From positions 8,903,501 to 8,967,500 of the forward strand of contig NC_133566.1 of assembly GCF_048773025.1 (NCBI RefSeq): a DNA stretch of 64,000 nt, given 5' to 3'. Numbering within the stretch: position 1 is the first letter of the stretch; each line of letters starts with the position of its first letter. Both the position numbers and the translations under genes were made by a program. This DNA is from Camelus bactrianus (Eukaryota; Chordata; Mammalia; Artiodactyla; Camelidae). This document shows, one piece after another, positions 34,690-46,345 of the stretch. The notes below the pieces were generated by a model. That model was given only the letters and a program-made list of their open reading frames with translations. It did not search any database and had not been told where the DNA came from.

Positions 34690-36200
34690 TGAACACTTTG
34701 AGTACAAAGAACTTTGTGAAAAAACAGACACATAGACCGATGGAACAGAATCAAGTGCCCAGAAATAGACCCACACATATACAGTCAACTAATATTTGAC
34801 GGGGGAGTCAAGAACAATCAATGGGGAAAAGATAATCTCTTCAAAAAATGGTGTTGGGAAAACTGAAACTCCACATGCAAAAGGATAAAATTGGACCTGT
34901 GTCTTACGCCACTCAAAAAAATTAACACAAAATGGATTAAATAATTAAATGCAAGACCTGAAACTATAATAAACTCCTAGAAGAAAACATAGGGGAAAGC
35001 TCCTCAATACTGGTCTTGGCAATAATTTTTTGGATATAACAACAAAAGCAAGCATTATTCAGTGGAACTTCATCAAACTAAAAACGTGCACAGCAAAAGA
35101 AATGATCAACAGAGTGAAAGGCAACCTATGGAAGGGAGAAAATATTTGCAGATCATATATCTTATAAGGGTTAATACCTAAAATATATAAGGAACTCATA
35201 CAATTCAATAGAAAAAAATAATAATCTGATTGAAAAATGGCTAGAGGACCTGCCTAGAAAGTTTTCCAAAGAAAACATGCAGATGGCCAACAGGTACTTG
35301 AAAAAGTGCTCATCATCACTAATCATCAGGGAAATGCAAATCAAAACCACAATGAGTTATCATCTCACATCTGTTAAAATAGCTATCACCAAAAAGAGAC
35401 TATAAGTGCTGGTGAGGGTGTGGAGGGAAGGGAACCCTCATGGACTGCTGATAGGGATGTAAATTAGTGCAGCCACTGTGGAAAACAGTATGGAGTTTCC
35501 TTAAAAAACTTAAAAATAGAACTACTATATGATTCAGCAATCCCACTTCTGGGTGTTTATCTGAAGGAAGGGAAATCTCTATCTAAAAGATATCTAGAAG
35601 AAATATCTATACTCCCATGTCCATTGCAGCATTGTTTATAGTCGCCAAAACATGGAAACAGCCTAAGTATCTGTCAACAGATGAAGGGATAAAGAGAATG
35701 TGTGTGTGTGTGTAAATATATATATATATATTATATACACATAGAGAGAGAGAGAGAGAGAAAGAGAGGGGGAGAGGAAGTGCCATAACAAAGTAGGAAG
35801 TCCTGCTTATGCCATTTGGGCAACAATATGGAAGAACTGGAGGGTGTTATGCTAAGTGAAATAAGCCAGAAAAAGAAAGACAAATACTGTATGGTATCAC
35901 TTTTATGTGTAATCCTAAAAAGAGAGTCAATTCCATAGAAACAGAATATAATGGTGATTGCCAGGGGCTGGGAGGATGGGGAGATGGGTTGATGTAGGTC
36001 AAAGGGTACAAATTTTCCATTATAAGAAGGGTAAGTTCTGAGGATCTAATGTACAGTAATGTCTAGCTAATAATATGGTACTGTATGCTTGAAAGTTGCT
36101 GAGAGTAGTCTGAAGCATTCTCATCACAGACACACAAAGAGAACTATATGAGCTGTTGGATGTGTTAACTATCTTGATCTTAGTAATCATTCCACAATAT
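34690..36200 (+). mobile_element. L1 3' part: ORF2 end and 3'UTR
   Basis: AGAAATAGACCCACACATAT near 34761, AAATGGTGTTGGGAAAACTG near 34847, and GCCAGAAAAAGAAAGACAAA near 35867 follow the L1 ORF2 C-terminal order. No long frame survives. TG, TA and GA simple repeats lie at 35700-35770. Confidence 0.8.
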
Positions 36201-36204
36201 ATAT

Positions 36205-36545
36205 GTATATATCATTTCCAACAACATGGATGGACCTAGAGAATATCAAACTAAGTGAAGTAAGTGAGACAGAGAAACACAAATACTCTGTGACATCACT
36301 TATATGTGGAATTAAAAAAAAAACTAGTAAATGTTAGACACTATATATAAAAGTAGATTTTTTAAGAAGTTTCTTTTGTACAGCACAAGGAACTATGTTC
36401 AATATCTTGTAATAACCTTTAATGGAAAAAAATATGAAAACGAATGTATGTATGTATATGCATGACAGGGACATTGTGCTGCACACCAGAAATTGATGCA
36501 TTCATTGTAACTGACTTGTACTTCAATTAAAAATTAATTAAATTA
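36205..36545 (+). mobile_element. Second L1 3' end, nested or abutting
   Basis: AACAACATGGATGGACCTAG near 36221 begins again, followed by a camelid L1 3'UTR and a TTCAATTAAAAATTAATTA tail. Confidence 0.75.
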
Positions 36546-36589
36546 AAAAGAAAAAAATTCCACCAAAGGAAAACTGCCACCAAAGGAAA

Positions 36590-36895
36590 AAAAAACTAGT
36601 GAATATAACAAAAAAGAAACAGACTCACAGATATAGACAACAAAGTAGTGATTGCTGATGGGGAGAGGGAAGGGTTGAGTGGCAAATTAGGGGTTTGGAA
36701 TTAAGAGATACAAACTACTATGTATAAAATAGAGAAGCTGCAAGGATATATTGTACAACACAGGGAATTACAGCCATTATCTTGTAATAACTTTTAATGG
36801 AGTGTAATCTGTAAACATACTGAATCCCTATGTTGCACACCTGAAAATAATACAATATTGTAGATCAGTTATACTTAAATTTAAGAAAATGAATG
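36590..36895 (+). mobile_element. Third L1 3'UTR end
   Basis: AAGGATATATTGTACAACAC then TATACTTAAATTTAAGAAAA is a different L1 3'UTR variant. Confidence 0.7.
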
Positions 36896-36899
36896 AAAG

Positions 36900-37489
36900 G
36901 GCTAGCACACTAGGGAAAGTTGAAAATAAAGGAAAAGAGGAGATAGTCAGTGTTGTAAAGTTTCTGATAAAGTGGAAAGAAGGCTAATTCGTCCATAGTG
37001 TCACTGGGCAACAAGTGGGATTCTAGGATGCTGGTGCAGGAGTCACACACAGCCCCTGGCACTTGGATGGCCTCTTCCCTGGATTCTGTGGGAATGCAGT
37101 TTCCTTTACATGGATCTTGTCACAGCCATTGGGCTTAAGGAGCCGGAGGGCGCCGTGTTGGCTCTCTACTCTCCGTGGCGATGACACACTTCAGAACAGA
37201 ACTGGCTTGGATTCCCAAGCCCATGTTCTTCCCCACGTTATGCTGTTTCTGTTGAACAGCAGTGTTATTTTTAAAATTATCTTCATTATTTTTTAATTGC
37301 TGATTAACAATTTTCTCTGTACTTTGTACGTTCTGTCTGACAGTGTGATTTGGAGCTGGTTTCTGCATTATGAAATCAGTCCCGAGGCCTGATTCCTTCT
37401 GGCCCACGTGTCTGAAGCAGCCCTCCTTTCCCTCTGTGCTACCCATGTCCCTCTCATCACTCAGCTCTATTGTCTTTTAACACTTAGTA
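36900..37489. other. Sequence with an unrecognised open frame
   Basis: The minus-strand open frame at 37135-37446 encodes 103 residues (start MGSTEGKEGC), rich in Asn, Gln and Lys in the middle. I recognise no domain. It could be chance or part of a retrocopy. Confidence 0.3.
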
Positions 37490-37650
37490 CAATTTGAAAT
37501 TAACTTGTTAAGTTTTTTACTTGTTTATGATCTGACTCCCCCACTACACTTTGTGCCCCATGAAGGTGTGAAATTTCTCTGTTCCATTCCTACACCTATA
37601 TACAAAGTTCCCAGAACAGTGTCTGGCACACAGAAACCTTGAATAACGCC
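37490..37650 (+). mobile_element. L2 LINE 3' end
   Basis: CCCCATGAAGGTGTGAAATT then CAGTGTCTGGCACACAG matches the L2 tail. Confidence 0.6.
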
Positions 37651-37940
37651 ACACCGGGAGTCTGTAAGAATTTAATACTTGTCCTTTCCCAAGGAATAGA
37701 ATGTGCTATAAGTAACTCTATAAAAGGAGTTTTTGTAATAGGGTGGTGTGTGTTTCTTTATCCTTTTGAAATATATTTCTTGAATTAACACTATGGGCTA
37801 CATACTGGGCTAGGCGTTTAGAGTACAAGAAAGATGTGACAAATGTCTTTGCCTTCAAGGACTCATAGACCTGTAAGGAAGGAGGCAAGTAAACTCAAAT
37901 GGAAATAGGGGATACCATATCCAAAGTCCATATAATCATC

Positions 37941-37992
37941 CGTGGCTTCATTAGAGCCACCCAGAGAGATTTTAAAAATACTGATGTCCTAA
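37941..37992 (-). mobile_element. MER5A-like hAT element, first part
   Basis: TTAGAGCCACCCAGAGAGAT then TTTAAAAATACTGATGTCC. Continues at 38311 after an L1 insertion. Confidence 0.6.
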
Positions 37993-38310
37993 AGAAGCTA
38001 GACACAAAGGCCATATACTATAAGGTGTCGTTTATGTAAAATATGCAGATAGGCAAATGCATAAAGACTGGAAGAAGATTAGTGGTTGCCAGAGGCTGAG
38101 GGGTTATGGGTGAAGGATGAGAGGATGAGAGGAAATGGGGAGTGACTTTTAATGGGTATGTGGTTTCTTTTTTGGGGTGACAAAAGCATTCTAGAATTTA
38201 ATAGTGATGGTGGTTGCACAATCTTGTAAATATACTAAAAGCCATTCAATTGCACAGTTTAAATTGGTGCATTTTATGGTATGTGAACTATATCTCAATA
38301 AAAGTTTTTA
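37993..38310 (+). mobile_element. Old L1 3'UTR inserted in MER5A
   Basis: AGTGGTTGCCAGAGGCTGAG, then ATTGCACAGTTTAAATTGGT and TATATCTCAATAAAAG give an L1M 3' end. Confidence 0.75.
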
Positions 38311-38430
38311 GAATGCTGATGCCTGCCTTCCACCCCTAAAGCTTCTGATTTAGTTGGCCTGGTGTGTATCATAGACATAGAGGTTTTAGAGGCTTCTCTG
38401 GGGACCAAGGTTGAGGACCACTGGCTTAAC
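38311..38430 (-). mobile_element. MER5A-like hAT element, second part
   Basis: GATGCCTGCCTTCCACCCC, TCTGATTTAG, then GGTTGAGGACCACTGG at the terminus. Confidence 0.65.
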
Positions 38431-39429
38431 TACAGTGGTGGCTCAGAGGAAGCACAGATCAGTCTTGTTTGTATGGTTTAGTAAAAGCTTCCAGTGCTCC
38501 AGCCAGGGCTTGAATGATAAGCAGATCATTTGAACTTCTATAGATGTGACTAAAACTTCATTTTGCATAGAAATGTCCTGTTGTTGCTAATTTACCAAGA
38601 TTTCGCCAGTATCTAGACATCAATCTACTTCAGCAGTATTATCAATAAGTCTTCTTCATGGTCAACCAAATGAGATTTCTTACCTTCTAATATACTATAT
38701 ACAGTATATGGGATTATATTCTTCCATATTTAAATAGTCTGTTGTACCCTGTTTAATACACACCTGGACCTTAATGAAGTACAGTTTTTGCAATTTACAG
38801 GGGAGTGCATAAAACCAGTGAAAATATAAGATTTCTAATAGCTCTGGAGCATAGATAACTCAGTGTTTGATCAGATAGATCACTTACCTCTGGGTTTTTT
38901 TCTACCCCAAACCTGGTGAGAGAGTGGGTATATAGAAACAGCACAATTTAGCCAAAGAAAGATCTGACATGTTAGCCCCCACTTTTACCATTCTAAAAGT
39001 GACCTTAAAATTCTTAAATACAGCAAGTCAAAAGCCATTTGGTTATGATTATTTTTGCAATAGAAAATGACGGTTTGGTCAAGGAGAGAGTTAGGAAAGC
39101 TGATGTGAGCTTGAGGCGGCACTTCCACTCCAGGTTCCACAGCCCGAGACTTAGATGACAAGACAGAATTACCAAATCACCAAGGAAATCCTTCCCCTCA
39201 CAGGTGACTGCCAACGTTCCCTGCTTCTCTGCCTCCTGTTCCTTCAGCATTGAGAGTATGCTCGTAGGCACCAAGAGCTTTCTCATTCACTGGTGATGAC
39301 TATAGAAACTTCACAGGAGTAAAGCCAAGGAGTCAGGGAAGATGAGAAGAAAGAATAAAAGAAAGGTGGGAGAGAAGGCAGCAGGGACAGCAGAGCTAGA
39401 GGTGCAGAGTAGAGATGGCACTTCACAGA
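38431..39429. other. Sequence with nothing recognised
   Basis: No gene or clear repeat family seen. Confidence 0.4.
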
Positions 39430-39630
39430 CTCAACAGACAGTAGATCAGCACTTCCAGATCCTTAAGCTCATCAGCATGACTTGTGTCTTTACTAAAAAC
39501 ACAGATTTCTGGTGCCACCACCATAATCCAGTTCAGCAAGCCTATGCTAGGCCTGGAATCTGAATTTCCACACGATCCCACCCAGATGCAGATGGTCCCC
39601 AGCTGCCACTTTGAACATCCCTGCAATAGA
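39430..39630. mobile_element. MER5-like hAT element
   Basis: AGCACTTCCAGATCCTTAAG and ACACAGATTTCTGG, then GGAATCTGAATTTCCACACG, in MER5 order. Confidence 0.5.
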
Positions 39631-39699
39631 GATGACCATGAGGGAACAATAGTACTAGTGACAAAATGGTGTTTTGTAAACATATTTTCATGACTTTTT

Positions 39700-39885
39700 T
39701 GGTTGTTCCTCATACGATCTTAGGAGGTAGATTGGACAGATGTTTGCCTTCCCCCTTTTACAGATGAGTACACTGAAGTTCTAAGAAGTTAAATGATCTG
39801 CTCCAAGTTGTATTATAGTCAGTGAAGTAGGTGATTGATAGAGTCAGGACTGAAACCCAACTCTTTCTAATCTTAGATGGGCATG
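39700..39885 (-). mobile_element. MIR SINE
   Basis: CCCTTTTACAGATGAGTACA then AAGTTAAATGATCTGCTCC. Confidence 0.65.
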
Positions 39886-40154
39886 TCTTCTATTAAACCA
39901 AGAGACACAGCCCAGAATAGCACACTAGAAGAGTGCAGTGATATGGAATCACCGGGTGTGAGGGCAGGCAGGCGTACACAGCTCAGTGCTCTCTCTGGGC
40001 ACTGAACACACTGGACATGATGCTAAGGCCTGACTCATCAGGAAAATAGTCTTTGGTTCAGGGTAGTATATCACGGTAGAAGATAATAGAATATACTGTG
40101 GAAAGATTTTTTTTTTAAGTTTTAACATTTTAAAATTTAAGACACTTCAAGCCC

Positions 40155-40192
40155 TTTCTTTCTTTCTTTCTCTTTCTTTCTTTCTTTCTTTC

Positions 40193-40254
<62 letters not shown>

Positions 40255-40307
40255 TTCCTTCCTTCCTTCCTTCCTTCCTTCCTTCCTTCCTTCCTTCCTT
40301 TCTTTCT

Positions 40308-40383
<76 letters not shown>

Positions 40384-40385
40384 TC
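40155..40385 (+). repeat. (CTTT)n-(CCTT)n-(CTTT)n tract
   Basis: A polypyrimidine tract on the plus strand, with about 50 bases of CCTT between two CTTT blocks. It is the reverse complement in layout of the tract at 18.3 kb. Confidence 0.95.
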
Positions 40386-41299
40386 GATTCCTCACTTACG
40401 TAGAATAACCTCATGAATATTTATTCATGGATTCCATAAACACACCACATAATTGAGATATTACTAGTACAACATCTCCACAACCCTGCATTTGTGAGTT
40501 TCTGGAAACATCCTCAGTTTTGTATATGTTATTTTATCCTTATGATTATTACCCATTATTATTATAAAATGTATCTGCATATTAAACATTTCTATGCTTT
40601 GGTATTTTCCACGTGTAAATTCAGTAAGCAGCCTGTGGGTAGCAGTCACAGCCCCTCACTGAGGTGGTGCTGCCCGGCACTCACTGCTTTCTTACTCCGA
40701 GCAGTAGGTGATTTCTAGACTGTGGGTCCGCCATTCCAGTGCCCGTCATTTCTTCATCCTCCAGATTGGAATTCTTTGTTCTTGGTCCTAATCCCTTCCC
40801 TCTGTTTGAATAGGACCACATAAACTCTCTTTATGGCCATTAACTTGTTTCTTAATTTTTCTCTCACAGGCTCTTGGCTGAAAGGCTCTTCCATGTGGGG
40901 CACAGTCTGAGCCTGTGTCGCTAGATGGACCAGTGGGTGGGAGCTAGTCCCCAACTCCTTTCTTCTGCCTTCTTAGCATTGAAGCGCCAAAACAGGGAGC
41001 TGTCAGGTAGTCCTGTGTGCATAATGCTGAGCTCTCCCTTCTCTGTTGGCCAGCTGCCTTCTGGCTGGAAATCCAGGTGCCATGCCAGTGGTCCCCTCTG
41101 GCAGGCCTGCACATTCTGAAGGGAGACATGCAATGAACAGGAAACTGGTGTCAGAACGTTCCTCATCAGTCTTACGATTTCTTCATGACAAACTCCCAAA
41201 TCCTCGAGCCATCCCTTCCTTTTCTGATGCTTTTATTCCCATGCACCAATTTCTTTTAGCATCATATTTCCCTACAAACAATTGTGAAGGATTCTTTTT
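40386..41299. other. Sequence with nothing recognised
   Basis: Short open frames on both strands without known domains. Confidence 0.4.
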
Positions 41300-41560
41300 T
41301 TTTAATTGAAGTAAAGTCAACTTACAATGTTGTCTTCATTTCTGGTGTACAGCATAGTGATTCAGTTATATATATTTTTTCATATTCTTTTTCAGTGTAG
41401 GTTATTACAAGATATTGAATATAGTTCCCTGAACTATACAGTGGGACCTTGCTGTTTATCTATTCTGTATATAGTGGTTTCTGTCTGCTAATCCCAACCT
41501 CCCAATTTATCCCTCCTCCCACCTTCCCTGCCCCACTGTGACCATAAGATTGTCTCATTG
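41300..41560 (-). mobile_element. L1 3'UTR, antisense
   Basis: TTTTTTAATTGAAGTAAAGT then TTACAAGATATTGAATATAG and GACCTTGCTGTTTATCTATT: a camelid L1 3' end in reverse. Confidence 0.8.
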
Positions 41561-41949
41561 TGAAGGATTCTGACGAGCCCTCCTTTCACCTGTGCATTCA
41601 TGCTGCTACTTTTCCATTTGAGCCCCGTGTTCATAGCTTACTCTTTGTCCCACTAATTTTGGCTCCTGCTTCTTAGGCCTACTCTTGCTGATATTTTGAA
41701 TCCGTGCTGCCTTTCTTCTGCTGCTCTTGCAGAAGTGATGTAACACATGAGCTCGCTCAGCTGCGACTGGCGTGGTGGGCCACAGGAGGCACTGACGTGG
41801 ACCAAAATAGAAAACTCCTAGTACAAGTGCAGAAAAGCGGAGATTACCCCATGAGATTCAGCAAAGCAAGAATTTCAAGTTTTTTAAAAAGCAGACATTG
41901 GGCCCAGATATACACTGTGTAGGGTGTAAGTTGTCCCTGGGTGCTGAGT

Positions 41950-42312
41950 ACTGTCTCAGTCAGCTCAAGCTGCCATAACACAATACCACAGACTGGGTAT
42001 TTTCTCATCATTCTGGATGCTAGAAGTCTGGGCTCAGGGTGCCAGCATGGCTGGATTCTAGTGAGGACTCTCTGGCTTGCAGATGGGCACCTCGCGTTGT
42101 ATGCACACACGGCCTTCCCTCTGAGTGCACGGAGAGGGGTGGGGCAGGCTCGCTGGTGTCTGACTTTAATCCCACCATGGGAGCTCCAGCCTCATGACCT
42201 CATCTAACCCGCATCACCTCCCCCAGGTACCATCTCTAAACACCACCACATTCAGGGGGTAGGGCTTCAACATGTGAATGTGACAGGGACACAAACATTG
42301 AGTCCATAACAC
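41950..42312 (-). mobile_element. Solitary MaLR-type LTR fossil
   Basis: Antisense MaLR (MLT1/MST group) LTR: AGCTGCCATAACACAATACC...ACAGACTGGGTATTTTC, then CTCATGACCTCATCTAACC and GGGCTTCAACATGTGAATG. A solitary, old, diverged LTR. Confidence 0.7.
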
Positions 42313-43309
42313 TAAGGGTGGAAAAGACACCAAACGAGAAATTCCCAACACCTGTGCCCTGGGTGGACATCTGTGTGTGAGCTTCCCACGCTGCAGAACT
42401 TGACACATGCCTCTGAGACATGCAGGGGTGGCCTGAGCCGCCAAGTCCACCCATGCATCCTCTGAGATCAAATCAAAGAGCGACCTTGGACCAGGACCAG
42501 GCTTCATGGTGGGGTCTCGTGCAACTGTTATTAAGTGTTCTTTTTTATTTTTATCTCCACTGATCTGTAGACCATATTAGCAGGCCCACAGGGACCGCAC
42601 AAAGGAAGGGGTGCTGTGGGGGGTTCTGCCTCACTCCCTGCTTCACTTTCATTTCTCTTCCCACCCCCTTTATTCTAACTTTTCTGCCCTTTGATCTTGG
42701 ACATGTAATTGCATTGATATTGAATAAATCATTTATGTATTCATTAACTAAATCATTTAGTCTCTCATGAGATATTTTAAGTGCCTACTGTGTGCCAGGT
42801 GCGGTTCTGAGCACTGAGTATAGAGCAGTGAACGACAGAGGTACAGACCCTGCCCTGGTGAAGCTGGCGTTAACAGACTGTGAGACAGTGCAGAGCGCAG
42901 TGCAGGACATGACACAAGCGGGGATGGGTGGTAAGGAGTGCTGGGGGGCCACATTAAACAGGAAGGTCAGGGAAAGCATCACTGAGAAGTGGCCACATGG
43001 GCTCCCAGGGGTCCTGTTGGATACCCCAACACACCACAGCTTGGAGAGAAACTCAAGATTTGTTGAGGATTGGATGAATTTTCCCTCATTCACCCATAAT
43101 AAATATCCTTTCTAACTTCCCTCAATGGGCATTTTCTGCCATATCGCAAGTCCAAGTCTACCAGTTATCTCTGGATAAGTCCTCTCGATAGCCTTGCCTG
43201 TCTTGGGTATGAGTTTGCTGCTAATTTAACGTAGTTCACATTCAAGGATTCCAGGGGCATCCAGTTTCTAACATCCCTCGTCTCTCTTTTAAAGGCCGTT
43301 GTTGTACCC
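42313..43309. other. Sequence with nothing recognised
   Basis: A GTGCCTACTGTGTGCCAGGT-like stretch near 42781 resembles a common old repeat of unassigned family. Confidence 0.35.
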
Positions 43310-43555
43310 AATAGTATTACCGATATACTGTCATATAATAAGTGCCTACCGTATGCCCAGTTACTTTACAGATGCTGTGTCATTTAATTACCCAACAGTC
43401 AACCAGCCAATTAACCTCTGTGGTAAATATTATTATTCACCCCACTTCACAGATGAGCCTTCTGAGGCCTGGGCAGGATGAACACCTTGCCTAAGTTTAT
43501 AAAGCCAGACTTGAAAGCTGTGCCTGCGTCCAAGCCTTTGGTCTTTTCAGCACAC
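43310..43555 (-). mobile_element. MIR SINE
   Basis: AAGTGCCTACCGTATGCCCA near 43341, then CCCCACTTCACAGATGAGCC. Confidence 0.65.
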
Positions 43556-44419
43556 CAGGCTGCAGCTCTCCTGAGATAGGTCGGTTCCCCATAATAGAGT
43601 TTCTTAGATTTTATCCTTGAGATGGTCTCTTGAAGGCACGTATCTTGAGTCAACTTTGTCTTCTCAGAGCAGGTCCTGTGCTCCCTAGCATCTTAGACAG
43701 CAGAGAAGCTTTGCATTCCTTGATCTTGTCTATTAGCAGAATTTAAATTTTGCTCTGTTCTAACAGGCATGTACATATCCTCTCTATATCCATGTCAAGC
43801 GTTCTGTCTTTTGATGCATTAATTTCAGTTGTTACCAAAGTATAATCAGAAAAGTCAGTACATTTCCCTTTTGACTACACAGCACCTATTCTAAAGCACT
43901 TACTTCCTAGCAATTCTGCTATCTTACTTCTTTTCTGTAACTATTTTTTCCCAAAGGATATTTGTAAGTAGTCTTCATTTCAGGATTCTTCTTTGCCAGT
44001 TCTAAATATTTGGCATGTTTTGGCTGCTTTCAACACTGTCATCCTTTTTTCATTGATGCAGTTGATATTGCCTGCCACCATCACCCTCCAAGCAAATAAC
44101 CTTTGATATAGTTTCTCTTTCCTCTGTATTTTAGGGGTCGTATGGTCATACCCATTCCCAATGGTGCTCTTTTCCACTCTCACATCTATGTGTGTGTGTA
44201 TCAGGGACCCAAACAAAACATCTTTCATTCTTCTTAAATCAAAATGCCCTGTCACTTCCTCCATCACCCTCTGCCATTAAATCAGTAGACTGCAGTGCTT
44301 TAAGTCATTATTAGGTTTTAATCATCTACTTAGAAGTGTTTAAGTCCTCATGGAGACAATGGCCTTTAGAGTCAGGAATCTCTAAATTTCCAAAATTTCT
44401 TTTCTATATCAAAAGGCCA
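43556..44419. other. Sequence with nothing recognised
   Basis: No gene or clear repeat recognised. Confidence 0.4.
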
Positions 44420-45125
44420 AACTGTTACACTCACACTGATGGCTAGCGTGAAAAACTGATAATCCAAGTGCTGACAAGGATGCAGGGCTACAAACTGCAT
44501 TGCTGGTGGGAATGTAAAATGGTCCCACTACTTTGAAAAGCAGTGTCACAGTTCCTCAAAAAGTTAAACATAGAGTTTTCTATGACCCAGCAATTCAACT
44601 GCTTGATATATATCCAAGAGAAAGGAAAACCTATGTTCAAAAAAAAAGTCTGGATATGAATGTTCATGGAAGCATTATTTATAACAGCCAAAATATGGAA
44701 ACAATCTACGTGTCTATCGGCTGATGAATGGATTAGCAGTATGTGGTCTGTCCATACAGTGGAATATTATTCAGCCATAAAAGAGCATGGTACAGGCTAT
44801 AGCATGGTTGATCCTTGAAAGCATTGTGTTAAGTGAAAGAAGCTAGTCACTAAGGGCCACATATTGTATGATTCCATTTACAGAAATGCCCAGAGTAGGC
44901 AAATCCATAAACACAGAAGGTAGAATCATGGTCAGCAGGGATTGTTGGAGGAGGGGAATTGGGACTGCTAATGGATTTGGGGCTACTTTTGGGGTGATGA
45001 AATTGTTCTAGAGTAAGGTAGTGGTCGTGGTTGTATAACTTTGTGAATACACTAAAAACCACTGAATTGTACACTTTAAAAGGGTGAATTTTATAGTAAG
45101 TGAATTATATGTCAATAAAGCTGTG
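44420..45125 (+). mobile_element. Old L1 ORF2 end and 3'UTR
   Basis: TGCTGGTGGGAATGTAAAAT near 44502, TGACCCAGCAATTCAACTGC near 44583, TGAATTGTACACTTTAAAAG near 45063, then GTCAATAAAGCTGTG. Confidence 0.8.
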
Positions 45126-46154
45126 AAGGAAGGGAGGGAGGAAAGGAAGGAAAGGGCAAGCCTGGTTAACTAGGACTCTAGAGTTTTACTATATAAGTCA
45201 TCAATTGGGAAAACCCAAAATATGATCTATGATGCAAGCAAAGGGTCTACTATTTAGGAACAAAAGTGGAGCATACTGAGAGGTGGCAGAGAGAGAAATG
45301 AAAGAGAGAAATATGAGGAAGAAGCCAGATAGCAGTTTGCCACCTCTCCCACCCACTCCTTATTAATGAGAGTGGAACCTGCTGAGGAGTGGAGGTTTGA
45401 CAAAAGTATTCCAACCAGGTTTAAGGAGGAATTGACAATACACTGGATTTAAGCCATCTTTGCTCCCTGGGACTCTGGGAGACCACCTTTCAGAGAGTTC
45501 CTCATTATGGGGCAATCATAATGGAGGAGAAATGCAAGAACACTTACCTGGGATCCTGATGTTTCCACATGCTCCCAGTGGAGGACACAGAAGGTAGCTG
45601 AGTGTTGAGAGCCAACAGACCTGCCATGCGGCCACAGTGGTAAAGGATAAGGTGGCCCCATGGCAGAGGCTGAAGGTGGATAGCTTCATCCAGGGGCTGG
45701 ATGGAGGATGTGCTGAGACTCAGAGGACCTGAAGGACAGTGACAGGCTGAGGCAGAGCCAAGTCAGCAAGGTGGAATGCCACACTGGGCCCGGACTGGGC
45801 TGAGAGAAAGGACTCTATATTTCACAAGCTCTGGACCTCATCAGTGGATGCCAGGAAGGTTAGGGAAGCTCAGTGATGGAGTGAGGGTATCTGGGGCATT
45901 AGTGTAGAGGCCAGTGAGGAGGCACACAGGGACCCCCATATCAACCTCTGTTGCCATCTTGGGGAGATGGAAATAGGGGTGGGCTGAGAAACCCTGGAAC
46001 ACTGAGCATTTACCCAGAGGTACTAAGTTAACCCAGAAGAGACTCTTTCTGATGGACAGAGAACTGAGTTTCCATTAATTAGGAGCTTTTAAGGTACCCT
46101 TCACCACCACCATCCATGAGAACAGGGACCTCAGATGGAGATGAGAACACTTAC
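45126..46154. other. Sequence with nothing recognised
   Basis: Purine-rich start (GGAAGG repeats), otherwise unassigned. Confidence 0.4.
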
Positions 46155-46345
46155 GAGTTTCTTGCCCTGGGCACCACTGAGACTTTTGGTTGGATAACCC
46201 TTTGTTGCAGGGGTTCTCCTGGGCACTGTAAGATATTTAGCAGCATCCATGCCCTCTACTCACTAGACGCCGGTTGCACCCTCCCCACCCTAGTCATGAC
46301 AGTCTGTCCCTGGGGGGCAAAATTGCTCCCAGTCAAGAACTACTT
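46155..46345. mobile_element. MER5-like or related hAT element
   Basis: GGTTCTCCTGGGCACTGTAA, then TTTAGCAGCATCCATGCCCT and GGGGGGCAAAATTGCTCCCA, a common nonautonomous element of uncertain family. Confidence 0.5.

Noticed and set aside
40130-40414. Lys-Glu-Arg repeat open frames on the minus strand
   Set aside because: Simple repeat artefact, as at 18.3 kb.
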